Below, in pieces: positions 8,944-16,365 of a stretch of 64,000 nt of DNA. Position numbers and translations under genes: made by a program. The stretch is from assembly GCA_017305535.1 (NCBI GenBank), contig JAFKKN010000011.1:124001-188000 (forward strand), read 5' to 3'. Source of the stretch: Hyphomicrobiales bacterium. GTDB lineage: Bacteria; Pseudomonadota; Alphaproteobacteria; Rhizobiales; Xanthobacteraceae. Positions within the stretch are counted from its first letter, which is position 1; each line of letters begins with the position of its first letter. The notes below the pieces were generated by a model. That model was not told the DNA's origin and did no database searches. It was given only the letters and a program-made list of their open reading frames with translations.

Positions 8944-9944
8944 TCGAAGCTTCCGTCGTGATCTGCGCGCACACGCTGGACCGCTGGGATGATCTGAATC
9001 GCGCGGTCGCGTCTGTTCGCGGTCAAACGCGCGCTGCGCGGGAAATCCTTGTGATCATCGATAACAACGAACCCTTGCGCGAACGCGCCGTGCGCGAGAT
9101 CGAAGGCGTGACGGTTCTCGCCAATGCGAAGGAAGCCGGCCTCTCGGGCGGTCGGATGACGGGCGCGGAACGCGCGACGGCGCCGGTCATCTGTTTTCTT
9201 GATGACGATGCCGCCGCCGATCCACGTTGGCTGGATGAGTTGCTCGAAGCGTATCATGATCCAGCGGTGCTGGGAGCCGGCGGTCCGGTCGAGCCGCTCT
9301 GGCGGGCACCGCCTCCTTCATGGTTCCCTGATGAATTCCGCTGGGTCGTCGGCTGCACCTATGCGGGCATGCATGTGCGTAACGGGCGTATTCGCAATCC
9401 CATCGGGGCCAATATGTCGGTGCGCGCCGACGTGCTGCGCCGTGCGGGCGGCTTCACCTCGGATCTCGGGCGTCGCAAACTGGGTTTCTCTGTGAGCGGG
9501 CGCGCCACTTTTGGTGGCAAGGCCGAGAGTTGTGAGGAGACCGAGTTTTGCATTCGGGCATCGCGCCTGCATCCCGGCGGCTATTTTGCATATCGGCCGG
9601 AAGCACGTGTGCATCATGCCGTTCCGGCTCAGCGCATGACCTGGAGCTACTTTGTTCACCGCTGTCTCATCGAGGGCAACGCCAAAGCCGTATTGTCGGG
9701 TCTCGCCGGAGCGAGAGACGGTCTTGGCTCGGAAGGACGTTACGTTCGCGAGGTGTTGCCGCGTGCCGTCATGAACGATCTTCGCGCGGCGCTGCGTGGT
9801 CAGGCGGGTGCCGCGCGGCGGGCCGGCGCAATTGTGGCCGGGTTTGCCCTTACTGCGTTTGCCTATGCTCGAACCCGCCTCAGCGGTGCCGCCGAAATGC
9901 GCTCCAGATACCTGTTCTCATGGGGGCGCAGTGGAGGAGCATGA
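8940..9944 (+). CDS. Family-2 glycosyltransferase
   Basis: A 334-residue GT2 enzyme. It opens with ASVVICAHTLDRWDDLNRAV, continues to the donor-binding acid pair ILVIIDNNE and the metal-binding triple aspartate VICFLDDDAAADP (about residue 85), and has the acceptor-side EETEFCIRA motif near residue 200. A single hydrophobic segment near the C-terminus (AGAIVAGFALTAFAYART) may anchor it to the inner membrane. It is translationally coupled to the GH5 gene by a 4-bp overlap. It probably adds a sugar during exopolysaccharide assembly; the donor is unknown. Confidence 0.88.
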   Translation: MIEASVVICAHTLDRWDDLNRAVASVRGQTRAAREILVIIDNNEPLRERAVREIEGVTVLANAKEAGLSGGRMTGAERATAPVICFLDDDAAADPRWLDELLEAYHDPAVLGAGGPVEPLWRAPPPSWFPDEFRWVVGCTYAGMHVRNGRIRNPIGANMSVRADVLRRAGGFTSDLGRRKLGFSVSGRATFGGKAESCEETEFCIRASRLHPGGYFAYRPEARVHHAVPAQRMTWSYFVHRCLIEGNAKAVLSGLAGARDGLGSEGRYVREVLPRAVMNDLRAALRGQAGAARRAGAIVAGFALTAFAYARTRLSGAAEMRSRYLFSWGRSGGA

Positions 9945-10107
9945 CGGCAACCGAGGAGGCTACGTTCGTGGAGCCATTAACGCGATTTTGTCGCGGGTAT
10001 CGTCACGCGAGCAGCTACTCCGTTCTGGCTACCCCACGTGCAGCATCGACAACCTGCTAACGAAGGCTGTGTCATGACACGAGCCGACTTGGGAAAGGAG
10101 CCGCGAC

Positions 10108-11232
10108 GTGACCACGTTGATTACCGGAGGTGCAGGTTTCATTGGCGGCCATACGGTTCTGGCCTTTGTCGATCGCGGAGAAATTCCGATTGTACTCGAC
10201 GATTTATCGACCGGCCGTCGGGATACGGTTCCACCAAACGTTCCTCTGGTCGTAGGCGATGTCGGTGATATCGAATTGGTGTCGCGTCTCATACGCCGCC
10301 ACAACGTCGATGCGATCCTGCATTTTGCGGCAAAGATCATCGTTCCGGAATCAGTCGCGAATCCGCTGAGCTACTATCTCAACAACACGGTCAAAACACA
10401 TGCGCTGTTGCGAGCCGCGACAAGGGAAAACGTCAGGCACTTTGTATTCTCGTCGTCCGCCGCGGTTTATGGCAACCCCAGCGAGACGCCCGTAAGTGAG
10501 ACCGCATATCCGGCGCCACTTTCGCCGTATGGACGCTCAAAGCTGATGTCGGAACATATGCTGATCGATACAAGCGCGGCATGCAGTCTGCGGCATGTGA
10601 TCCTGCGTTACTTCAACGTCGCAGGCGCCGATCCGGCCGGGCGGTTTGGTCAATCGACCCCAGGCGCGACCCATCTCATTAAAGTGGCGCTCGAGACCGC
10701 GCTTCGTCGGCGTGCTTACATGGAAATCTATGGCAACGATTATCCCACGCCGGATGGAACGTGCGTGCGAGATTACATCCATGTTTCGGATCTGGCACGC
10801 GCGCATCTTGTCGCGCTCGATTATTTGCGGAACGGCGGTGAATCCCGGATCTTCAATTGCGGCTATGGACGCGGCTATTCGGTGAAAGAAGTCGTCGACG
10901 CCGTGAGAATGGTCACGAAGGTTGATTTTGAAGCGCGTCAAGCGCCGCGCCGGGCCGGGGATCCAGTCTCGATTATCGCTGATAGTGATCAACTCATGCG
11001 GTTTGGATGGGCGCCTGAACTGGATGATCTGCCGACGATGATCGAACATGCCTACAATTGGGAGAGGCGACTGAGCGCCGGTCTGATGACGTCGCGCGAA
11101 CAATACCCCACTGCTGATGTCGTGGCTCGTTCCGATCTTGCTCCGTCATATTCTCCAAAGCGTTATGATGGGTATGACGCGAAAGTGCTCGCGAACGAGC
11201 TGGAGCAAAGGATGCAAGGGAAGAACTTCTGA
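10108..11232 (+). CDS. galE: UDP-glucose 4-epimerase
   Basis: A 374-residue extended SDR enzyme. It starts with the NAD-binding TTLITGGAGFIGGHTVLAF, has the catalytic Ser in FSSSAAVYGNP (about residue 114) and the YxxxK pair in SPYGRSKL (about residue 140), and the GalE-type YFNVAGADP and GTCVRDYIHVSDLA motifs. Start is GTG at 10108 with AAGGAG 7-8 nt upstream. The last 40 residues extend beyond the usual 330-residue core and look disordered. It interconverts UDP-glucose and UDP-galactose and so would supply UDP-galactose to the glycosyltransferases of this locus. It follows the GT2 gene after 163 bp with no other gene between. Confidence 0.92.
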   Translation: MTTLITGGAGFIGGHTVLAFVDRGEIPIVLDDLSTGRRDTVPPNVPLVVGDVGDIELVSRLIRRHNVDAILHFAAKIIVPESVANPLSYYLNNTVKTHALLRAATRENVRHFVFSSSAAVYGNPSETPVSETAYPAPLSPYGRSKLMSEHMLIDTSAACSLRHVILRYFNVAGADPAGRFGQSTPGATHLIKVALETALRRRAYMEIYGNDYPTPDGTCVRDYIHVSDLARAHLVALDYLRNGGESRIFNCGYGRGYSVKEVVDAVRMVTKVDFEARQAPRRAGDPVSIIADSDQLMRFGWAPELDDLPTMIEHAYNWERRLSAGLMTSREQYPTADVVARSDLAPSYSPKRYDGYDAKVLANELEQRMQGKNF

Positions 11233-11316
11233 AAACGATTGCGGCTTGAACCTGTTTGCTGCCTCCGGTGGAAAGCATGCCGCGATTGTGCAATCGGGAG
11301 TGCCGACAACCACGGA

Positions 11317-12189
11317 TCAACGTCGGGCGCGTCGTGAGGGTTCCGGTTTGTCAAGCCTTGCGGCAAGGACGGTGCTCATCCGTTCGACCAGTTCCGACAC
11401 CGCGCCGGTGTTTTCCCAGGCGTAGAGCGAAATCACCATCGCCGGCTCCGTACCAAAGAGCGCTGACTGTCGGACGCGATAGCCGGCGGTTACGCTCTTG
11501 GGCAGGAGTGACAGGCCAAGCCCGGCCTCCACCCCGACAAGCACATTGTGAAGGCTGCTACCCGAAAAGGCGATGTACCAGCGCTGCTGCTCGCGCTCGA
11601 TGCGTTCGAACATCGCCTCGCGATAAAGGCCGCTGGGCGGAAAGGCGACCAGTGGAATCGGATCCGGCCACTTGCCTGATGTCCTGACGCTTTCAAACCA
11701 GGCCATCGCCTCTGGAAACGTCGCGCGACAATCGGGACTGGCCTCGGCTTCCTTGACGATGACGATGTCGAATTCGCCGCCGCGATAGCGTCTGGTCAGA
11801 TCACGGCTCAGTCCGGCGGTGACGTCCAGCCTGATCTCACGATGGCGTTTGGCGAAGTCGCCAAACACTTTTGCCATGGTGGTGCTGACGATGTCCTCGG
11901 GGACGCCGATGCGGATGGCCGTCGTGCCGGCGGGATCGCCGAGCATCGTTTCCGCCTCTTGCTGAAGCGCCAGGATCCGCCGGGCGTAGCCGAGCAGCCG
12001 CTCGCCCGCGGCTGTCGGCGCAACGGGGCGCGCGGCGCGGTCGATCAGCGTTTGCCCCACAGCGTCCTCAAGTCGGGCAAGCTGCTGGCTGATGGTGGAT
12101 TGGGTCATGTTCAGGCGCTCTGCGGCATGAACGAAACTTTTCGCATCGGCGATGGCGATCAGGGACCGCAAGAGGCGTGGGTCGAGCAT
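11317..12189 (-). CDS. LysR-family transcriptional regulator
   Basis: A 290-residue protein with the LysR winged helix at the N-terminus: LLRSLIAIADAKSFVHAAER, then NMTQSTISQQLARLEDAVGQ (residues 4-45), followed by the linker TAAGERLLGYARRIL and a periplasmic-binding-like effector domain beginning at IRIGVPEDIV. ATG at 12189 places the HTH as usual; ATG at 12201 is an alternative, and neither has a strong ribosome binding site. It is divergent from the ankyrin / deaminase / MFS operon across an AT-rich 200-bp gap and probably controls it. The ligand is unknown. Confidence 0.88.
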   Translation of the reverse strand: MLDPRLLRSLIAIADAKSFVHAAERLNMTQSTISQQLARLEDAVGQTLIDRAARPVAPTAAGERLLGYARRILALQQEAETMLGDPAGTTAIRIGVPEDIVSTTMAKVFGDFAKRHREIRLDVTAGLSRDLTRRYRGGEFDIVIVKEAEASPDCRATFPEAMAWFESVRTSGKWPDPIPLVAFPPSGLYREAMFERIEREQQRWYIAFSGSSLHNVLVGVEAGLGLSLLPKSVTAGYRVRQSALFGTEPAMVISLYAWENTGAVSELVERMSTVLAARLDKPEPSRRARR

Positions 12190-12269
12190 GGTGCCTGCCA
12201 TTATTGAATGTATCGAGAGGGCGGCGCGCGCCCGCTCGATCTGTCGGTCAATATTCAATTTCATGATAT

Positions 12270-12281
12270 TATTGATCAATA
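12270..12281. promoter_or_regulatory. AT-rich divergent promoter with a perfect 12-bp palindrome
   Basis: TATTGATCAATA is a perfect palindrome within a markedly AT-rich stretch (about 12245-12320) between the LysR gene and the ankyrin operon. The position suits LysR autoregulation and activation of the divergent operon. No binding data can be read from sequence. Confidence 0.4.
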
Positions 12282-12389
12282 TATTTAATTTTCAAATATA
12301 ATTATCGATCCTTATTTGAATGCTGTGGCTGATGCGGGCGGAAAGCGTCCACGCTCACGATCGGCCAGAGCCGGAACGGGGACTAGAAA

Positions 12390-13061
12390 ATGCTTCGTCG
12401 TTCGATCGTCACAGGCGCCGTGTCCCTGATGCTGGCGTGGATTTCCTCCGGTACGTCAGGATTGGCCATGAACGAAACCTCCTTGCACGCGGCGGCCGCC
12501 AGAGGCGATGTTGTCCGCATCGAAAAGCTGCTGTCCGAAGGGGTATTGATCGATGCGCGCGATCACACGGGAGCGACAGCACTGCTTGTCGCGACCCACG
12601 GCAATCAGATTGCCGCCGCCAAGGCGTTGATTGACGCCGGCGCCGACGTCAATGCCAAGGACAACATCAACGACAGCGCATACCTTTATGCAGGCGCACG
12701 CGGTCATCTGGAAATCCTGAAGATGATGCTATCGCATGGCGCCGATCTCAAGAGCACCAATCGCTATGGCGGCACAGCTCTCATTCCTGCGGCGGAGCGT
12801 GGCCATGTCGAAACCGTCCGCACTCTGATCGAAGCGGGCGTCGATGTCGATCACATCAACAGGCTCGATTGGACGGCGCTGCTGGAGGCCATCATTCTCG
12901 GCAATGGTGGCGAACAGCATCAGCGGATCGTTGAATTGCTGGTGAAGGCGGGAGCCGACATCAATCTTGCTGACGGCAAGGGTGAGACGCCGCTGCAACA
13001 TGCGCGCAGCCGCGGCTACGCGGCAATTGAAAAAATCCTTGTCGCCGCGGGTGCGCGATAA
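12390..13061 (+). CDS. Exported ankyrin-repeat protein
   Basis: A 223-residue protein with an N-terminal signal peptide (MLRRSIVTGAVSLMLAW, cleavage probably after GLA near residue 26), then about five ankyrin repeats of 33 residues with the typical TALLVATHGNQIAAAKALID, LHAAAARGDVVRIEKLL and GETPLQHARSRGY segments. It is likely periplasmic. It is the first gene of a tight operon: 15 bp to the deaminase gene, which is 4 bp from an MFS permease gene. Ankyrin proteins mediate protein contacts; its partner is not evident. Confidence 0.85.
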   Translation: MLRRSIVTGAVSLMLAWISSGTSGLAMNETSLHAAAARGDVVRIEKLLSEGVLIDARDHTGATALLVATHGNQIAAAKALIDAGADVNAKDNINDSAYLYAGARGHLEILKMMLSHGADLKSTNRYGGTALIPAAERGHVETVRTLIEAGVDVDHINRLDWTALLEAIILGNGGEQHQRIVELLVKAGADINLADGKGETPLQHARSRGYAAIEKILVAAGAR

Positions 13062-13076
13062 AAGGAAGGAGATGAC

Positions 13077-13568
13077 ATGTCGGATGAAAATCACTTTTCG
13101 GATGAAAATCACTTTCTTTGCGAGGCCATCGAATTGGCGCACGCCAATATCGCCAGGGGCGGCCGCCCGTTCGGCGCGGTTGTGGTCAAGAACGGCGAGG
13201 TGATCGCGTCCGGCGTCAACGAGATTCACAGCACCAACGATCCGACAGCGCATGCCGAATTGACCGCGATACGGGCCGCGAGCCGTAAGCTTGGTTCGCC
13301 AAGCCTTCAGGGATGTGCGGTTTACGCCAGCGGTCATCCGTGCCCGATGTGCATGGCGGCGATGCGGATGGCGGGCGTCGGCAGTGTGACCTACGCCTAT
13401 TCCAACGACGACGGCGCGCCCTATGGCCTGTCGACCGCGGCGATCTGTGCCGATCTGGCCAAGCCCTTTGCCGAACAGTCGATGGCGATCCGCTACCAGC
13501 CGGTTCGGCTTGAGCAGCATCCGGACATTTACGCTGACTGGAAGCGGAACCAGAGCGGGCAAGGTTAG
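13077..13568 (+). CDS. Nucleoside/guanine deaminase-like zinc enzyme
   Basis: A 163-residue member of the cytidine/deoxycytidylate deaminase superfamily. The zinc site is complete: the catalytic His-Ala-Glu in TAHAELTAI (about residues 59-63) and the paired cysteines in SGHPCPMCMAAM (about residues 89-92). Length and C-terminal region resemble bacterial guanine deaminase (GuaD) more than tRNA deaminase TadA. The N-terminus carries an exact tandem duplication encoding SDENHF twice. It shares an operon with an exported ankyrin protein and a CynX-like permease, so it may deaminate an imported base or amino-heterocycle; guanine is the default guess. Confidence 0.83.
   Translation: MSDENHFSDENHFLCEAIELAHANIARGGRPFGAVVVKNGEVIASGVNEIHSTNDPTAHAELTAIRAASRKLGSPSLQGCAVYASGHPCPMCMAAMRMAGVGSVTYAYSNDDGAPYGLSTAAICADLAKPFAEQSMAIRYQPVRLEQHPDIYADWKRNQSGQG
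13080..13115 (+). repeat. Perfect 18-bp tandem duplication in the deaminase gene
   Basis: TCGGATGAAAATCACTTT occurs twice back to back (13080-13097 and 13098-13115), duplicating six residues (SDENHF) directly after the start codon. It keeps the frame and lies before the zinc site, so it should not abolish function. Confidence 0.9.
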
Positions 13569-13572
13569 CGAT

Positions 13573-14841
13573 ATGGCGTCTCGCGCTCCATCGGCGTTCG
13601 ACCGCATGCTTCAGCTTGCGGTGGTTGCTCTGGTCGGCCTCAATCTGCGGCCGTTCATTACCGGCGTCGGTCCACTGGCGGCGGATTTGAGCGCGCAAAC
13701 CGGCCTCGGCCTTCAGGGCATGGCGTTGCTGACGCTGGTACCGATGCTGCTGATGGGCTGTTTCGCCTTTGCCGGCCCCTTTCTGCAAGCGCGGGTGGGC
13801 GCGCGGCGCGCGGTGATTGTCGCGCTGGCCGTTCTCGGTATCGCCTCGTTGTTGCGGTTGTTTGTTGCGACCGGCCCGCAGATCGTGGCGACGGCGGCCT
13901 TGCTCGGGGTTGGTGCCGCGATCGTGCAGGCGGTGTTTCCCGGCATCATCAAGCAACAGTTTCCCCGCCATGTCGGCATGGTGATGGGACTCTATTCGGC
14001 GATGTTGATGGGCGGTGGTGCGGTAGGCGCGCAGGCGTCGCCGATCGTCGCCGATCTGTTTGGAAACTGGCGCGCCGGTTTGGGCTGGATGGCTGTGCCG
14101 GCGCTCGCCGCGATGATACTTGCGGCATGCTATCTGCCACGCGACAGCGTGGGAGTGCAGGGGGGCAATGCCGCGGCGGGTTTCCTCGGGCGGCCGCGGA
14201 CATGGCTGCTGATGGCGTGCTTTGGCCTCGTCAATGGCGGTTATTCGACCGTCGTGGCGTGGCTCGCGCCGTCCTATCAGGAGCATGGCTGGACTGGCGC
14301 CGCCAGCGGCAGCCTGCTTGCGATCATGGCGCTCTGCCAAGCAGTCGCGGCGTTGTTGCTGCCGATACTGGCGCGCGGGAGCAATGATCTTCGGCCGTGG
14401 CTTTGGCTGACGCTGGCGATGCAGGCTGTTGGTTTTGCCGGGCTTGCGTTGTGGCCGGAAGCCGTGCCGATCGTCTGGGCTATTCTGTTGGGCGCGGGAT
14501 TGGGCGGCTGCTTCGCGCTCTCGATGATCGTGGCGCTCGATCACTTGCCGGATCCGGCGCAGGCTGGTGCACTATCCGCACTGATGCAAGGCGGTGGCTT
14601 CCTGATCGCGGCGATTCCGCCCTGGATCGTCGCTGTCCTACATGACTTCACCGGCAACTTCCTAGCCGGCTGGGTGCTGCACCTCGTCTGCGTCGCCGTG
14701 GTCACGGTGCTGTATTGGCGCGTCGATCCACGCGGCTACGAGCGGGCGATGACGGTGTCTTCGACTGAGCGCGACCGCAATGCGACTGGCGGCGAAAAGG
14801 TCAACCCGGATCAGGCCTCGCGGTCGGAACTCGCGATCTGA
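13573..14841 (+). CDS. CynX-like MFS permease
   Basis: A 422-residue integral membrane protein with about 12 hydrophobic segments. The early LVGLNLRPFITGVGPLAADL and FPGIIKQQFPRHVGMVMGLY motifs are typical of the CynX/YeaN branch of the major facilitator superfamily (cyanate and nitroimidazole transporters). The ATG at 13573 is 4 bp after the deaminase stop; an upstream in-frame extension would overlap that gene and is not supported. As the last gene of the ankyrin / deaminase / MFS operon it probably moves the deaminase substrate or product across the inner membrane. The actual solute is unknown. Confidence 0.82.
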   Translation: MASRAPSAFDRMLQLAVVALVGLNLRPFITGVGPLAADLSAQTGLGLQGMALLTLVPMLLMGCFAFAGPFLQARVGARRAVIVALAVLGIASLLRLFVATGPQIVATAALLGVGAAIVQAVFPGIIKQQFPRHVGMVMGLYSAMLMGGGAVGAQASPIVADLFGNWRAGLGWMAVPALAAMILAACYLPRDSVGVQGGNAAAGFLGRPRTWLLMACFGLVNGGYSTVVAWLAPSYQEHGWTGAASGSLLAIMALCQAVAALLLPILARGSNDLRPWLWLTLAMQAVGFAGLALWPEAVPIVWAILLGAGLGGCFALSMIVALDHLPDPAQAGALSALMQGGGFLIAAIPPWIVAVLHDFTGNFLAGWVLHLVCVAVVTVLYWRVDPRGYERAMTVSSTERDRNATGGEKVNPDQASRSELAI

Positions 14842-14913
14842 TGGTGTTGCGCGCCAGGCACAAGCGCCGATCTGCGCTGGTCCGGCGCGGTATCGTGCAT
14901 CGCAGCACGAATA

Positions 14914-14932
14914 TATGAAATTCAGATCATAT
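14914..14932. promoter_or_regulatory. Candidate operator copy 1 upstream of the ModE-like regulator
   Basis: TATGAAATTCAGATCATAT matches the reverse complement of the copy at 15011-15029 in 17 of 19 positions. With the preceding A it contains its own dyad, ATATGA-N8-TCATAT (14913-14932). It lies 110-130 bp before the regulator start and is a likely autoregulatory binding site. Confidence 0.55.
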
Positions 14933-14950
14933 CCAAACTTATGAAGTGCT

Positions 14951-14971
14951 CTTCAATATTAGCTATTGAAG
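14951..14971. promoter_or_regulatory. Inverted repeat with 8-bp arms upstream of the regulator
   Basis: CTTCAATA (14951-14958) and TATTGAAG (14964-14971) are exact inverted copies around TTAGC. The repeat is midway between the two TATGAAAT-type sites. It could be a second operator or a transcript hairpin. Confidence 0.45.
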
Positions 14972-15010
14972 CATTTCCCGCGAATATGAAATGCTGGTGT
15001 CCAAGCCCAT

Positions 15011-15029
15011 ATATGATCTTCATTTCATA
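15011..15029. promoter_or_regulatory. Candidate operator copy 2 upstream of the ModE-like regulator
   Basis: ATATGATCTTCATTTCATA is the inverted partner of the copy at 14914 and ends 13 bp before the start codon of the regulator at 15043. A partial third copy (ATATGAAATGC) lies at 14984. Occupancy here would overlap the ribosome binding region, consistent with autorepression. Confidence 0.55.
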
Positions 15030-15042
15030 ATAGGCGCTACGG

Positions 15043-16134
15043 ATGCAAATTGAAATCGAGACCATCTGGCGCTTCCATAAGGAGGGCAGTCCGCAGACGG
15101 CTGTGGTGATGCTCGGCGTTCTCAACGAGATCAGGAAAACCGGCAAGCTGACCAGCGCCGCCAGTTACGCCCGATTATCGTATCGACACGTCTGGAGCCT
15201 GATCGAGCAGTGGTCGGATTTCTTCGGCGTGCCGCTGGTGGAAACCCATCGTGGCAAGGGCACCACGTTGACCAGCTTCGGCGAAAAGCTTGTATGGGCC
15301 GGGCAACGGTTGCAGGCACGGCTCGGCCCGCAGCTTGAAAATCTCGCGCAGGAGCTTTCGACCGAGATCAAGCCGTTCCTGCACAGCGGCCCTTCGGTGA
15401 TCCGCGTTCACGCCAGCCACGGCTTTGCCGTTCCGAAGTTGCGCGAACTGCTTGATCGTACGCCGGGGATCGGCATCGATCTGCGTTACGTCAGCAATCA
15501 GAATTCGCTGGTGTCGCTGGCACAGGGCGCCTGCGATCTGTCAGGAGTGCACTTGCCGCGCGGCGTGTTGCGCCAGCAAAGCGTCGATGCTTGCAAGGAG
15601 TGGCTTGATCCGCGCGAGTATCGCGTGATCAATTTCGTCACGCGCGAACTGGGGCTCATGGTCAAGCCCGGCAATCCGCTGGGTGTGAACTCGCTTCAAG
15701 ACCTGGTTGAACGCAAGGTTCGCTTCGTCAATCGCGATCCGGATTCAGGAACGCGACTTCTCTTCAATCAGTTGCTGGCGCTGCACAAGGTCGACGAGGC
15801 GGCGATCGACGGCGCGCAGCGGATCGAGTTCACTCATGCCGCCGTCGCTGCTTATGTGGCGAGCGACATGGCCGATGCCAGTTTCGGTGTTGAGGCGGCC
15901 GCGCGGCAGTTCGGGCTGGATTTCATACGGCTATTGACGGAGGATTACTTCTTCGTTTGCCGCCGTGCCTTCCTCGCGACCGAGCCGATGCAACGCGTGC
16001 TTGAGATCATGAAGGGCAGCGAATTTCACCAGGCTGTCGCGACATTGCCGGGTTATATCGCCGCCAATACCGGCACGGTCAGCACCGTTCCGCGTTTCCT
16101 CGACAGCGTCGAAGCCAAGGCGATTGTTTCCTAG
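15043..16134 (+). CDS. ModE-like HTH regulator with periplasmic-binding-protein-like domain
   Basis: A 363-residue regulator. Residues about 20-65 form a LysR/ModE-type helix-turn-helix (TGKLTSAASYARLSYRHVWS, then LIEQWSDFFGVPLV). From about residue 120 there is a PBP-like domain (IRVHASHGFAVPKLRELL, later FVNRDPDSGTRLLFNQLL), the arrangement seen in regulators of molybdoenzyme genes. It is convergent with, and adjacent to, the formate dehydrogenase and carrier operon, so regulation by formate, oxalate or an oxyanion such as molybdate is a reasonable inference. Its promoter carries several dyads that look like its own sites. Confidence 0.82.
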   Translation: MQIEIETIWRFHKEGSPQTAVVMLGVLNEIRKTGKLTSAASYARLSYRHVWSLIEQWSDFFGVPLVETHRGKGTTLTSFGEKLVWAGQRLQARLGPQLENLAQELSTEIKPFLHSGPSVIRVHASHGFAVPKLRELLDRTPGIGIDLRYVSNQNSLVSLAQGACDLSGVHLPRGVLRQQSVDACKEWLDPREYRVINFVTRELGLMVKPGNPLGVNSLQDLVERKVRFVNRDPDSGTRLLFNQLLALHKVDEAAIDGAQRIEFTHAAVAAYVASDMADASFGVEAAARQFGLDFIRLLTEDYFFVCRRAFLATEPMQRVLEIMKGSEFHQAVATLPGYIAANTGTVSTVPRFLDSVEAKAIVS

Positions 16135-16170
16135 AGTATTTTCGAACGAGGTTGAATTGCCCCGCTGGCT

Positions 16171-16203
16171 GCCTCACCTCTCCCCGGTGGGGAGAGGTGA
16201 GGC
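16171..16203. terminator. 15-bp perfect hairpin between convergent genes
   Basis: GCCTCACCTCTCCCC, a GGT loop and an exact 15-bp complement form a very stable hairpin in the 92-bp gap between the convergent regulator and carrier genes. No U tract follows on either strand. It resembles the CTCACCTCTCCCC palindromes common in Bradyrhizobium-type genomes and may serve as a bidirectional terminator or a REP-like element. Confidence 0.6.
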
Positions 16204-16226
16204 ATTCCTCCCAGTGGCCCGCAAAC

Positions 16227-16352
16227 CTACTGAAACAGCTTCATCGCGTTGGAGAGGGTCTGCAGCACACCCCAGACGAGCGGGATGCCGACGAACCCCC
16301 ATGCGAGGATCAGCTTCAATGCGGTCGAACTGTCCTGAGTTGCATTTGACAT
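16227..16352 (-). CDS. MFS carrier small subunit, 41 residues
   Basis: A 41-residue protein, MSNATQDSSTALKLILAWGF at its N-terminus, followed by IPLVWGVLQTLSNAMKLFQ; it is essentially a single transmembrane helix. The start is well supported: GGGGAG lies 7-9 nt upstream and directly follows the TGA of the carrier gene, 13 nt before the ATG. Tiny proteins of this kind accompany OFA-family (oxalate/formate antiporter) carriers in many proteobacteria and are named MFS transporter small subunit. It probably binds or stabilises the carrier in the inner membrane; no mechanism is established to my knowledge. Confidence 0.8.
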   Translation of the reverse strand: MSNATQDSSTALKLILAWGFVGIPLVWGVLQTLSNAMKLFQ

Positions 16353-16365
16353 ATTCTCGCTCCCC

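Noticed and set aside
9548-10107. Possible small genes between the second glycosyltransferase and galE
   Set aside because: The frames there overlap the glycosyltransferase out of frame or lack a ribosome binding site, and translations look random.
13216-14544. A 442-codon open frame on the minus strand
   Set aside because: Antisense to the deaminase and MFS genes and very rich in Arg, Gln and His; no domain recognised.
14913-15029. The repeats here as a CRISPR array
   Set aside because: There are only two to three imperfect copies in inverted orientation with unequal spacing, which fits operator sites instead.
16171-16203. The strong hairpin as an attenuator or riboswitch
   Set aside because: It lies between convergent stop codons, not in a leader, and has no U tract or alternative pairing.
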